A stretch of DNA of 64,000 nucleotides from Solitalea koreensis. GTDB lineage: Bacteria; Bacteroidota; Bacteroidia; Sphingobacteriales; Sphingobacteriaceae. Below the pieces are notes generated by a model, which saw only the letters and a list, made by a program, of their open reading frames with translations, was not told the DNA's origin and ran no database searches. The position numbers and the translations under genes were made by a program. The stretch covers positions 310,001 to 374,000 of the forward strand of contig NZ_FXSZ01000003.1 of the NCBI RefSeq assembly GCF_900182575.1, written 5' to 3'. Each line of letters begins with the position of its first letter. Within the stretch, counting starts at the first letter, position 1. Below are positions 19,014-27,257 of this stretch, one piece after another.

Positions 19014-19235
19014 CTAACCATTGATAAGATCGATTTTTTTCTGCCGTGAACCAGCTTTAAGTTGTTTCTCTCTAGAAATGGCATCATCAATCAAATCAAA
19101 ATTTTCAAAATAAACCAATTCGTCACAATTATATTTAGAAGTGAATCCTTTAAAAATCTTGCTTTTGTGCTCGTAAATTCTTCTCTCAAGCATGTAAACG
19201 AAGTATTGATGAAATCTCATAAAGGTAAGAGTCAT
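19014..19235 (-). pseudogene. GIY-YIG endonuclease-like protein with internal deletion
   Basis: 73 aa. It clearly belongs to the small GIY-YIG (UvrC N-terminal-like) family of Bacteroidetes: HQYFVYML, then ERRIYEHKSKIFKGFTSKYN, LVYFE, AISREKQLKAGSRQKKIDLI. In intact members about 15 residues holding the YIG half of the motif and the following loop lie between the VYxL strand and the ERR helix; here the two are fused directly (MLERR), so the active site is broken although the frame stays open. Its ATG overlaps the last base of the permease stop (TAATG), indicating translational coupling. Flanking inverted repeats suggest it moved in with them. Confidence 0.75.
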
Positions 19236-19837
19236 TAATTTATCACTTTTGGACTAGGGATTGTTTCGCTATCGCTCGCAATGGCACTTAGGCCTTTCTT
19301 CCACTCAAATAATCCAACAACGGCTAAGGCCACCATGATAACTGAAAGAACAGCGGTTATGTAATGAACCTTGAAATAGTACATCCCAATGTAAACCGAA
19401 TTAATAAATATCCATAGATGCCAGTTTTCGATCTTTTTTCGTGTTTGAAGATAGGTGGCTACTAAACTTACTACCGTGCAAAAACTATCCAAAAAGGGCA
19501 GGGAAGCGTCTGTTTGGGAGTGAAGGAAATAACCTAAGGCTAAGGTTCCAACAACAGTAAGAAGTGAGTAGCCAATCCAATGCGTTTTGCTTAGCCTTGA
19601 TACAGCTATTCCATGGTGCTCTTTTCCGCCATAAACCCAATTGTACCAGCCGTATACGCTCAATGCCAAATACACAACTTGCAGCCCCATGTCTCCGTAG
19701 AGTTTTGACTTGAAAAAGACAACCGTATATACTAGAACACTAATAATTCCTACTATCCAGTACCAAACATTTTGGCGAGTAGCAAACCATACGCAAAGGA
19801 CACCTGTGATGGCTCCAAATAATTCAAGATAATCCAT
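19235..19837 (-). CDS. pnuT: PnuC-family permease, probable thiamine transporter (PnuT)
   Basis: 200 aa inner-membrane protein with seven or so hydrophobic segments. ITGVLCVWFATRQNVWYWIVGIISV in parts, YGDMGLQVVYLALSVYGWYNW and ENWHLWIFINSVYIGMYYFK are the conserved Trp/Asn-rich motifs of PnuC facilitators. A TPP riboswitch directly upstream identifies it as the thiamine-type subgroup (PnuT). Facilitated import depends on trapping by a kinase, which fits the NadR-like kinase in the same operon. The last 15 residues (AIASDSETIPSPKVIN) are encoded by a repeat element copy, so the natural C terminus has been replaced or extended. Confidence 0.88.
   Translation of the reverse strand: MDYLELFGAITGVLCVWFATRQNVWYWIVGIISVLVYTVVFFKSKLYGDMGLQVVYLALSVYGWYNWVYGGKEHHGIAVSRLSKTHWIGYSLLTVVGTLALGYFLHSQTDASLPFLDSFCTVVSLVATYLQTRKKIENWHLWIFINSVYIGMYYFKVHYITAVLSVIMVALAVVGLFEWKKGLSAIASDSETIPSPKVIN
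19258..19283 (-). repeat. REP-like element, copy 2, inside the 3' end of the permease gene
   Basis: Inverted relative to the copy at 18935-18960 with 21 of 26 matching positions. In the permease frame it encodes AIASDSETI. Together the two copies bracket the GIY-YIG remnant as an approximately 350-bp unit. Confidence 0.6.
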
Positions 19838-19913
19838 TCGGCTATTAAATTAATAAAACGGTATGGGCTTTTGCTTCGGCGAATGCCGACGACTAAATGA
19901 GATGATACAATAA

Positions 19914-20046
19914 TTCCCTACGCCGGCATTATCCGGATCAGGTTTCAATCCCTTAGGATTATGGGTATGATCTCAGCCCGTTATTTTAGAGTTATAAGTT
20001 TTGAGCCTACTACTTATCACTTACAACTTTTTACAGGCACCCCTGG
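19914..20046 (-). promoter_or_regulatory. TPP riboswitch (THI element) before the PnuT operon
   Basis: Read on the minus strand it contains AGGGGTGCC (20044-20036), GGCTGAGA (19978-19971), the ACCC segment and CCTGATCCGGATAATGCCGG then CGTAGGGA (near 19941-19915), the full conserved core of the thiamine pyrophosphate aptamer. The P3a arm of about 57 bases contains a 22-base word identical to one in the other TPP riboswitch in this window. About 75 bases separate the aptamer from the permease start; I see no clear T-run terminator there, so control is probably of translation start. Confidence 0.95.
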
Positions 20047-20049
20047 GAG

Positions 20050-20057
20050 CAAAGATA
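20050..20057 (-). promoter_or_regulatory. Predicted -7 element before the TPP riboswitch
   Basis: TATCTTTG on the minus strand matches TAnnTTTG exactly and ends six bases before the first conserved base of the aptamer, where transcription should start. No convincing -33 TTTG is seen. Confidence 0.5.
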
Positions 20058-20071
20058 AGCGGAGTTTTGAA

Positions 20072-20126
20072 ATATGCGTATTACGAATGAGAATTGCATT
20101 GTAATTTCGATTCGCAATACGCATAT
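20072..20126. repeat. Long hairpin between the M13 peptidase gene and the TPP promoter
   Basis: 17-base arms starting ATATGCGTATT (20072-20088 and 20110-20126) match in 16 of 17 positions around a 21-base spacer. It lies eight bases beyond the M13 peptidase stop and overlaps the expected -33 region of the riboswitch promoter. There is no T-run, so it may be a 3'-end stabiliser or a repeat, not a classic terminator. Confidence 0.55.
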
Positions 20127-20133
20127 CATCAGG

Positions 20134-22182
20134 CTACCAAATTTTCACTCTTAAACTGTCTTCTCTCCACATCGGATCACCTTTTTTAACGCCAAATGCT
20201 TGGTAAAATGAGGGAATATTCGCAAACGGGCCGTTTACGCGCAAGTTGCCGGGAGCATGCACATCCGTCATGATTTGATTGGCAAGGCTTTCATCGCGTT
20301 GATGACCAAGCCATCCTAAGGCATAGCCCAAATAATAACGTTGAGCAGGAGTTAAGCCATCTATTTTTTTACCTTCCTTATACTGTTTGGTTTTTACAAA
20401 TGCGTCCCATCCTAATAAGACGCCACCTAAATCGGCAATGTTTTCTCCTTGTGAAGCCTCTCCATTAACATGCAAACTATCCAGTATTTTAAACTCGTTA
20501 AACTGACGGACAATCATTTTGCAGCGTTGTCTGAATTTAATGGAGTCTTCTTTAGTCCACCAGGTTTTTAAGTTACCGTTCTCATCAAATTGACTTCCCT
20601 GATCGTCAAAGCCATGCGTAATTTCGTGACCAATAGTAGAAGCTGCAGCATACCCATAAACCACAGCATCGTCAATGTCTTCATCCTTCCAGCCGGGTAT
20701 AACAAATATGCCGGCCGGCAAAACGATCTCATTGTTAGAAGGATTATAGTAGGCATTATAGGTTTGTGGAGTCATGTCCCACTCGGTACGGTCAACCGGT
20801 TTGCCCAGTTTGTTAATGTTAAAGTTGTATAGAAATTCGCCGGCACGTTTCATGTTTAATACATAAGGGCCGCGATCAATCTGTAAGGTTGAAAAATCTT
20901 TCCATTTATCAGGATAGCCTACCTTTTTGGTGATTTTTGCAAGTTTGGCTAATGCCTTTTCCTTTGTAGGAGCGCTCATCCAGTCGAGTTTTTTGATACG
21001 TTCTTTGTAAGCATCGCGAATGGCTTCTACTAACTCTTCATAACGTTTTTTGGTTTTCTCAGGAAAATACTCTTTCACGAATAATTGACCCAGTACTTCT
21101 CCCATAGCATTTTCTTCAGCGGTAAGAACACGTTTCCATCTCGGACGTTGCTCTTTTTTGCCGGTTAATACGGTTCCGTAAAAACGAAAGTTTTCGTTAT
21201 CGATGGCTTTATTAAGATATGGAGCCGAGGCGTTTATGTAATTCCAGCGCAGGTAGTTTTTCCAGTCGTTTATTGAAATGCTTTTCAAACTTGTTTCCAT
21301 TTGTTTTAAGAATTCGGGTTGGCCAACAATAACCGTGTTGATGTTTTTTACCCTCATCTTGGCAAAAAGGTCATTCCAGTTGATTGACGGTGTGAGTTTG
21401 TTCAACTCAGCGATCGTCATTTTGTTATAGTTTTTGTACGGATCACGTAGGTCCTCAAGTTTTCTTGAAGATTTTGCCAAGCCTTCTTCCAGTTTGTAAG
21501 TGCCTTCTGCTGCAGTCTTTGAAGTGCCTTCATTCATCCCCGAAAGTTTGAACATGTTCACTAAATGATTGCTGCGATAGTCACTCCGAACTTTTGCAGT
21601 GTGATTGTCAGTATTGAAATAATAATCCCTGTCTGGTAAACCGATTCCGCCTTGATTAAGGTATAGGGCCATTACGTCACTGTTCTTTAAATCCTGTGCC
21701 ACAAACATGCTGAATAACGGACCGTTTCCAAGTGTATGCTGATAGGCAATTTCATTAAGCACACCCGTAATATCCTTGATAGAGTTTATTCGATTAAGAT
21801 CAGTGTAGATAGGTTGGATACCCTGCTTTTCAATGTCAACAGTGTCCATTCCACTGTGCCAAAAGTCGCCGATTTTTTGAGAGTTGCTGCCCTTGGTAGC
21901 ATTCTCTTTCAAGGCATCTTCATTGATTTTTCTTAATCTGTTATATACTTCATCGTTTACCAAGTTTCCAATGCCCCAACGGCTATAGGCAGCCGGAATC
22001 GGATTCTTTTTTATCCAGGAGCCATTGGCATAAGAGAAAAAGTCAGTAGCAGGGTTTATGGTAGTATCGATATTTTCTTTCACAAGATCTTTTGATGCCG
22101 TGTTTCCTGATTTACACGCTGTAAATAAGGAGCATGCCAATAGGGCAAGGCCAAGCCAATTATGTGTCGTTTTTAGGTTCAT
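20134..22182 (-). CDS. pepO: M13-family metalloendopeptidase lipoprotein (PepO/neprilysin-like)
   Basis: 682 aa. The leader has a lipobox (LFTAC, Cys23). NPATDFFSYANGSWIKKNPIP is the typical start of the helical M13 N-terminal domain. The catalytic domain has IGHEITHGFDDQG (HExxH near residue 518), ENIADLGGV (third zinc ligand Glu near 580) and the ending NLRVNGPFANIPSFYQAFGVKKGDPMWR in pieces. These are all residues needed for activity. M13 enzymes cut peptides below about 40 residues; as a lipoprotein it acts in the periplasm or at the outer membrane. It is transcribed alone, with about 300 bases of open space upstream. Confidence 0.93.
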   Translation of the reverse strand: MNLKTTHNWLGLALLACSLFTACKSGNTASKDLVKENIDTTINPATDFFSYANGSWIKKNPIPAAYSRWGIGNLVNDEVYNRLRKINEDALKENATKGSNSQKIGDFWHSGMDTVDIEKQGIQPIYTDLNRINSIKDITGVLNEIAYQHTLGNGPLFSMFVAQDLKNSDVMALYLNQGGIGLPDRDYYFNTDNHTAKVRSDYRSNHLVNMFKLSGMNEGTSKTAAEGTYKLEEGLAKSSRKLEDLRDPYKNYNKMTIAELNKLTPSINWNDLFAKMRVKNINTVIVGQPEFLKQMETSLKSISINDWKNYLRWNYINASAPYLNKAIDNENFRFYGTVLTGKKEQRPRWKRVLTAEENAMGEVLGQLFVKEYFPEKTKKRYEELVEAIRDAYKERIKKLDWMSAPTKEKALAKLAKITKKVGYPDKWKDFSTLQIDRGPYVLNMKRAGEFLYNFNINKLGKPVDRTEWDMTPQTYNAYYNPSNNEIVLPAGIFVIPGWKDEDIDDAVVYGYAAASTIGHEITHGFDDQGSQFDENGNLKTWWTKEDSIKFRQRCKMIVRQFNEFKILDSLHVNGEASQGENIADLGGVLLGWDAFVKTKQYKEGKKIDGLTPAQRYYLGYALGWLGHQRDESLANQIMTDVHAPGNLRVNGPFANIPSFYQAFGVKKGDPMWREDSLRVKIW

Positions 22183-22488
22183 GTTTAGGTCTGTTCTTTT
22201 GTGTAGATTTTTCTAGTGTACTAAGATAACTGTTTGCCAAAATGTTATATGAGGTTTTTACTGAATTTCGGGGAATATTTAACTCAATTGCTGCGCTTTA
22301 TTTCTACGGTTCAATGCTCTCAATAGAGATTAAACTGCATAAAATGAGCTTTTTGTTAACTCTGTATTGGTTTAGATAAAGGTAGCCGATCAGGCATGGT
22401 GATTGTAAAAATATTAGTACAGGATCCCTCTCGTGAAATGAATAAACTTTACTCAATTAAATAAAAGTTCTCATTTAATAGTGTTATT
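22183..22488. other. Intergenic stretch between divergent genes
   Basis: 306 bases separating the M13 peptidase gene (minus) from a small exported protein (plus). It should hold both promoters. I see no RNA gene, repeat or conserved motif in it. Confidence 0.4.
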
Positions 22489-22800
22489 ATGAAAAAGTCG
22501 AGCTTAAGTCTAATGGCAGTGGCTGCAGTTGCAGTAAGTCTAGTTGCTTATAAAATTGATGGTAGCGGCGGAGTGAAGGGAACGGTAGTTCCGGCGGAAG
22601 CAGCAACACAAGCAATGGCCGTAGCTGGAACAGATACCATTAAGGTTGCTATAACTGCAGGAGTTTTTGAATTCAAAGATTTAAAAGCTGGTGGATATAA
22701 AATTATTATTGATGCGGTTGAACCATTAAAAGATGTGCAATTTGATGTGGCCGTGCAAGAGAATAAGATAATTGATGTCGGTAGCATTAATATACAATAA
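22489..22800 (+). CDS. Small exported protein with a carboxypeptidase-regulatory-like fold
   Basis: 103 aa. An N-terminal signal-like segment (MKKSSLSLMAVAAVAVSLVAY), then a short beta domain: GGVKGTVVPAEAATQAMAV, GVFEFKDLKAGGYKIIIDA and DVGSINIQ. The F.F..L.AG.Y.I pattern is that of the carboxypeptidase-like regulatory (prealbumin-like) domain, here with a reduced N-terminal half. No specific function can be given; it is probably periplasmic. It is a single-gene unit with its own terminator 20 bases downstream. Confidence 0.6.
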   Translation: MKKSSLSLMAVAAVAVSLVAYKIDGSGGVKGTVVPAEAATQAMAVAGTDTIKVAITAGVFEFKDLKAGGYKIIIDAVEPLKDVQFDVAVQENKIIDVGSINIQ

Positions 22801-22820
22801 AAAACCTGTTAAACTAGATT

Positions 22821-22860
22821 AAAGAGGTTGGTCGCAATTGCGCGATTGCCTCTTTTTTTT
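22821..22860 (+). terminator. Intrinsic terminator
   Basis: AAAGAGG pairs with CCTCTTT around an inner GC-containing stem-loop, followed by a run of eight T. It follows the small exported protein gene. Confidence 0.75.
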
Positions 22861-23025
22861 ATGGAAAATTCATATGGTTTTGAGTTTTTTAATACTTCAT
22901 TCATATTATAAGAACAATTGCCTTTAAAAAAATGTATTTTGTTTCTGTGTTTTTTTGAAATCCAATTAGTTATTGGAGTTCTGAAAAAAAGTAAAATAAT
23001 CTCCTTAACTATCAATTGAAAATGC

Positions 23026-23033
23026 TAGTTTTG
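23026..23033 (+). promoter_or_regulatory. Predicted -7 element of carB
   Basis: TAGTTTTG matches TAnnTTTG and lies 27 bases before the carB start codon. A clear -33 TTTG at the right distance is not seen. Confidence 0.4.
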
Positions 23034-23059
23034 CACAATTTTTAGACTCCCTTCAAGAA

Positions 23060-25873
23060 ATGCCAAGAAACGAAAGTATCAAATCTGTCCTCATTATCGG
23101 TTCTGGTCCCATTATTATTGGCCAGGCATGCGAATTCGATTATTCAGGTTCTCAAGCAGCACTATCATTAAAAGAAGAAGGTATAGAGGTTTCGATTATT
23201 AACTCGAACCCTGCTACCATCATGACCGACAAAGTGATAGGTGATCATGTATATCTGCTCCCTTTAACTTGCGAAAGTATAGAGCAAATTTTGCAAGAAC
23301 GTAAAATTGACGCTGTATTGCCAACTATGGGCGGACAAACGGCCTTAAACCTTGCTATTGAAGGTGAGGAACGCGGCCTTTGGGCTAAGTATGGCGTAAA
23401 GGTTATTGGAGTTGATACTGCAGCAATCGAGAAAACAGAAAATCGTGAAGCATTCCGTCAGTTAATGGTGGATATTGGAGTAGGCGTTGCCCCTTCAAAA
23501 ATTGCCAACTCTTTTCTGGAAGGAAAAGAAGCTGCTCAGGGAATCGGTTTCCCATTGGTTATTCGACCTTCATACACGCTTGGAGGCTCTGGTGGCGGTT
23601 TTGTTCATAAAAAAGAAGATTTTGACGCAGCCTTGAACCGTGGTTTACAAGCATCGCCTACACATGAGGTTTTGGTTGAGAAAGCCGTTTTAGGTTGGAA
23701 AGAATACGAATTGGAATTGCTGCGCGACAGCAATGATAATGTGATTATTATCTGTTCTATCGAGAACTTTGACCCGATGGGAATCCATACAGGTGACTCA
23801 ATCACGGTAGCTCCTGCAATGACCCTTTCTGATCGTTGTTATCAGGAAATGCGTAATCAGGCTATTAAAATGATGCGTGCTATCGGTACGTTTGCCGGTG
23901 GATGTAATGTGCAGTTTTCGGTAAACCCAGAGGATGAGGCCATTATCGCAATTGAAATTAATCCGCGTGTATCTCGTTCATCAGCGCTTGCCTCTAAAGC
24001 AACCGGTTATCCTATCGCTAAAATTGCTGCGAAACTGGCTATCGGATACAACTTGGATGAAATCGAGAATCAGATTACAAAAACCACTTCTGCCTACTTT
24101 GAGCCTGCACTTGATTACGTGATCGTTAAAATCCCTCGTTTTAACTTCCAAAAATTCAAAGGTGCAAATAAAGAATTGGGCCTACAGATGAAATCAGTAG
24201 GTGAGGTGATGGCAATTGGGCGCAGCTTTAACGAAGCTTTGCAAAAAGCCTGTCAGTCACTTGAAATTAGCCGTAACGGGTTAGGAGCTGATAGTAAGCA
24301 TGAGAAAAATCTGGATGAGATCATGTACAACCTGGAGCATCCAAGTTGGGATCGTTTATTCCATGTAAAAGATGCTTTAGCAATGGGAGTTCCAATTACT
24401 TCTATTCAAAAAGCAACCAAAATTGATCGGTGGTTCCTGATGCAAATTCAGGATCTTGTTCATATGGAGTTGGAAATTAAGCGTTATGCGCTTAACAACC
24501 TGCCTAAAGGTTTACTGATTCGCGCAAAGCAAAACGGATACTCTGATCTTCAATTAGCTTATTTGCTAGGTGTTGAGGAAGATGAGGTTTACGATAAACG
24601 TAAGCAATTAGGAGTTCACCGTACCTACAAAATGGTGGATACTTGTGCGGCTGAATTCGCGGCACAAACGCCATATTATTATTCAACTTTCGAAGGCGAA
24701 AATGAATCAAAATCTTCTGGTAAGAAAAAGATCATTGTATTAGGCTCAGGTCCAAACCGTATCGGTCAGGGTATTGAGTTTGATTACTCCTGTGTTCACG
24801 GTTTAATCGCGTCAAAAGAGGCGGGTTACGAGGCGATCATGGTTAACTGTAATCCTGAAACCGTATCAACCGACTTTAACATGGCTGATAAGCTTTACTT
24901 TGAGCCTGTATTCTGGGAGCACGTTCGTGAAATCATTGAACTGGAAAAACCAGTAGGTGTTATTGTTCAGCTAGGTGGTCAAACGGCCTTGAAAATGGCT
25001 GAAAAGTTAACCGAAAAAGGAATCCGTATCATCGGTACTTCTTTCGAAAACATGGACTTGGCCGAAGATCGTGGTCGTTTCTCTGATTTATTGAAAGAAC
25101 TTGGTATTCCTTATCCAAATTACGGTGTTGCGCATTCTGCTGATGAAGCCATTAAAGTTGCTAATGAAGTAGGCTATCCTGTACTGGTTCGTCCTAGTTA
25201 CGTTTTAGGCGGACAAGGGATGGAAATTGTGATCAATGACGAAGAGTTGGAGCATGCAGTAGTGAAACTGCTGCGTCATATGCCTGACAATAAAATTTTG
25301 ATCGACCACTTCCTTGATCGTGCCGAAGAAGCTGAATCTGATGCCATTTGTGATGGCGATGATGTTCACATCGTTGGTTTGATGGAACATATTGAACCTG
25401 CAGGTATTCACTCTGGAGATTCAAGTGCAGTCTTGCCTCCTTTCAGTCTTTCTGAATCGGTAACTAGCCAGATGAGGGAGTATACTAAGAAAATTGCGAA
25501 GGCAATGAATGTTCTCGGGTTATTAAATATCCAGTTTGCTATCAAAAATGAGAAGGTATATGTGATCGAAGCTAATCCTCGCGCGTCACGTACGGTACCT
25601 TTTATTGCAAAAGCATACGACGTTCCATTTATCAATATCGCTACTAAAGTAATGTTGGGTGAAAACAAACTGAAGGATTTCACTATCGTTGAGAAACTGA
25701 ATGGTTATGCAATCAAAGAGCCTGTTTTCTCATTTGATAAATTCCCTGAAGTAAATAAAGAATTAGGTCCTGAAATGAAATCAACAGGTGAAGCTATTCG
25801 TTTCATCAAAGATTTAGAAGATCCTTTCTTCCGTCATTTGTACAAAGAGAAATCAATGTACTTGAGTAAGTAA
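23060..25873 (+). CDS. carB: Carbamoyl-phosphate synthase large subunit
   Basis: 937 aa. Two tandem ATP-grasp halves are visible: the first opens KSVLIIGSGPIIIGQACEFDYSG, the second KKIIVLGSGPNRIGQGIEFDYSC (about residue 555), each with its LVRPSYVLGGxG-type ATP loop and EINPRVSRSSALASKATGYP or EANPRASRTVPF segment. It makes carbamoyl phosphate from bicarbonate, ammonia and two ATP for arginine and pyrimidine synthesis. It ends right after the second synthetase half and lacks the C-terminal allosteric (MGS-like) domain of about 130 residues present in the 1073-aa enterobacterial enzyme, as in several other Bacteroidetes. The carA subunit is not in the window. Confidence 0.95.
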   Translation: MPRNESIKSVLIIGSGPIIIGQACEFDYSGSQAALSLKEEGIEVSIINSNPATIMTDKVIGDHVYLLPLTCESIEQILQERKIDAVLPTMGGQTALNLAIEGEERGLWAKYGVKVIGVDTAAIEKTENREAFRQLMVDIGVGVAPSKIANSFLEGKEAAQGIGFPLVIRPSYTLGGSGGGFVHKKEDFDAALNRGLQASPTHEVLVEKAVLGWKEYELELLRDSNDNVIIICSIENFDPMGIHTGDSITVAPAMTLSDRCYQEMRNQAIKMMRAIGTFAGGCNVQFSVNPEDEAIIAIEINPRVSRSSALASKATGYPIAKIAAKLAIGYNLDEIENQITKTTSAYFEPALDYVIVKIPRFNFQKFKGANKELGLQMKSVGEVMAIGRSFNEALQKACQSLEISRNGLGADSKHEKNLDEIMYNLEHPSWDRLFHVKDALAMGVPITSIQKATKIDRWFLMQIQDLVHMELEIKRYALNNLPKGLLIRAKQNGYSDLQLAYLLGVEEDEVYDKRKQLGVHRTYKMVDTCAAEFAAQTPYYYSTFEGENESKSSGKKKIIVLGSGPNRIGQGIEFDYSCVHGLIASKEAGYEAIMVNCNPETVSTDFNMADKLYFEPVFWEHVREIIELEKPVGVIVQLGGQTALKMAEKLTEKGIRIIGTSFENMDLAEDRGRFSDLLKELGIPYPNYGVAHSADEAIKVANEVGYPVLVRPSYVLGGQGMEIVINDEELEHAVVKLLRHMPDNKILIDHFLDRAEEAESDAICDGDDVHIVGLMEHIEPAGIHSGDSSAVLPPFSLSESVTSQMREYTKKIAKAMNVLGLLNIQFAIKNEKVYVIEANPRASRTVPFIAKAYDVPFINIATKVMLGENKLKDFTIVEKLNGYAIKEPVFSFDKFPEVNKELGPEMKSTGEAIRFIKDLEDPFFRHLYKEKSMYLSK

Positions 25874-25909
25874 GATACAAGACGCAAGACAATGGTTTCT
25901 GAATAAAAC

Positions 25910-25946
25910 AAAAGAGGTTTTCCGGATAACGGAAGACCTCTTTGTT
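25910..25946 (+). terminator. Intrinsic terminator after carB
   Basis: AAAGAGG..TTCCG and CGGAA..CCTCTTT form a nearly perfect stem around GATAA, followed by a short T-rich tail (TTTGTTT). Confidence 0.75.
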
Positions 25947-26073
25947 TAGGACTCAACTCCGCCTATCATAACCCTATGTTTGCTTCACTTGCTCCAAAAA
26001 CTAGTAATCATTCATTATTAGCTTCATAATAGCCAATTTATATTAATATTTTAGCCGTTAGAATTTAAATCCC

Positions 26074-26697
26074 ATGCAAGAGTATATTCAGGTTGCGCCG
26101 GTAGCTTCGGCCATTTTTGCTTTTACCGTTTTTACGAGTCTTTACGCATTATTTGTTAACCATGATGTAACGTATCAGTTGAGTTTACATCCGTATAGCA
26201 TTAACCGTGGAAGTCGTTATTATACCATTTTAACTAGTGGTTTGGTTCACGCTGATATTGGTCACTTGTTGTTTAATATGATGACCTTTTACTTTTTTGC
26301 ATTTAGGCTCGAAGCAACCATTGGTCATTGGCAGTTCGCACTTTTGTATACGGCTGGCTTAATATTAAGTGATGTGTCAACGATTGCTAAGTACAAGAAC
26401 AGTATTCATTATTACAGTTTGGGCGCATCGGGAGCAATTTCTGCGGTTTTGTTCAGTTATATTCTGTTTGATCCGCTTACCAAATTATACATCATGTTCA
26501 TCCCGATTGGTATACCGGCTGTTATTTTTGGACCCATCTATCTTGCTTATTGCGTTTATGCGTCACGTCATGGCCGCGATAATATTAATCACGATGCCCA
26601 TTTTTACGGCGCAGTAACGGGCATTGTTCTCACCATTTTGTTGTTTCCATCCATAATTGGGTATTTCATGGGAACAATAATGACAGCCTTAAATTAG
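26074..26697 (+). CDS. Rhomboid-family intramembrane serine protease
   Basis: 207 aa with six hydrophobic segments. The catalytic Ser is in GASGAIS (about residue 121) on one membrane helix and the catalytic His in HDAHFYGAVTG (about 176). HADIGHLLFNMMTFYFF carries the conserved oxyanion His and Asn. Rhomboids cut single-pass membrane proteins within the inner membrane. The length and six-helix layout match the basic bacterial form. It stands alone, with about 200 bases and the carB terminator upstream. Confidence 0.92.
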   Translation: MQEYIQVAPVASAIFAFTVFTSLYALFVNHDVTYQLSLHPYSINRGSRYYTILTSGLVHADIGHLLFNMMTFYFFAFRLEATIGHWQFALLYTAGLILSDVSTIAKYKNSIHYYSLGASGAISAVLFSYILFDPLTKLYIMFIPIGIPAVIFGPIYLAYCVYASRHGRDNINHDAHFYGAVTGIVLTILLFPSIIGYFMGTIMTALN

Positions 26698-26740
26698 GTC
26701 TTACGATTTGTACGAAGTCACAGACTTCATGCAGTCTTTC

Positions 26741-26765
26741 GCACGCGTTGCAAACGCGCGCGAGC
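26741..26765 (+). repeat. GC-rich REP-like repeat, left copy
   Basis: GCACGCGTTGCAAACGCGCG then CGAGC. It is the inverted partner of the sequence at 27258-27283, and is preceded by a small hairpin GAAGTC-ACA-GACTTC at about 26715-26729. Its GC content stands out against the AT-rich surroundings. Confidence 0.5.
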
Positions 26766-26824
26766 AAGGACAAGGGTGCCTTCTACTCAGAATGGTGCCA
26801 TACAATACATTAGAGCCCATTGGA

Positions 26825-27223
26825 ATGAAAGACATTAGCAAAAAGATAGAATCATTCAGAGAGAAAAATTCTATTGTATTACAATTGATAGGAATAGCAG
26901 TTATAGTAGGTGCTTTTATAATTATGGTTCTTATTAATGAAGAAAGATTTAAAAGAAGAACGGAAATTAGTAATGCTGTAATAGTTAAAATAGGTTCTAC
27001 TAATAGGGGGGAGTTAACGCTAGATTATGAGTTCAGGTTACAAGATCGATTATATAAAGGAGGAGGAGTTTATAGTGTGATATCTATCAATTCTTCTGAT
27101 TTTAGAGGTCGATCTTTTCCTGTGATTTATGAGAAAAATAAACCTGAGAATAATGGATTGCTCTTGGCTCCATCAGATTTGCAGAATACAATATTCCTTA
27201 TCCAGATAGTTTACAATGGGTGA
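26825..27223 (+). CDS. Small single-pass membrane protein, unknown, between inverted repeats
   Basis: 132 aa from ATG 26825. After a charged start (MKDISKKIESFREKN) there is one membrane segment (SIVLQLIGIAVIVGAFIIMVLI in part, about residues 16-38) and a soluble beta-rich domain (ISNAVIVKIGSTNRGELTLDYEFRL..., FPVIYEKNKPENNGLLL). The VIYExxNPENN-like ending resembles small DUF3592-type membrane proteins. The open frame continues upstream to 26708 through the repeat, which is unlikely to be coding. More AT-rich codon use (many ATA, AGA, AAT) than the neighbours suggests later acquisition. Confidence 0.55.
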   Translation: MKDISKKIESFREKNSIVLQLIGIAVIVGAFIIMVLINEERFKRRTEISNAVIVKIGSTNRGELTLDYEFRLQDRLYKGGGVYSVISINSSDFRGRSFPVIYEKNKPENNGLLLAPSDLQNTIFLIQIVYNG

Positions 27224-27257
27224 AGGACAAATATTTTAGTGGGAAATAATCAGATGT

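Noticed and set aside
22183..22488. Possible tRNA or small RNA before the small exported protein gene
   Set aside because: No cloverleaf, TpsiC-like box or stable hairpin with T-run could be drawn.
26708..26824. Upstream part of the small membrane protein frame
   Set aside because: It runs through GC-rich palindromic repeats; ATG 26825 begins a sensible charged leader before the membrane helix.
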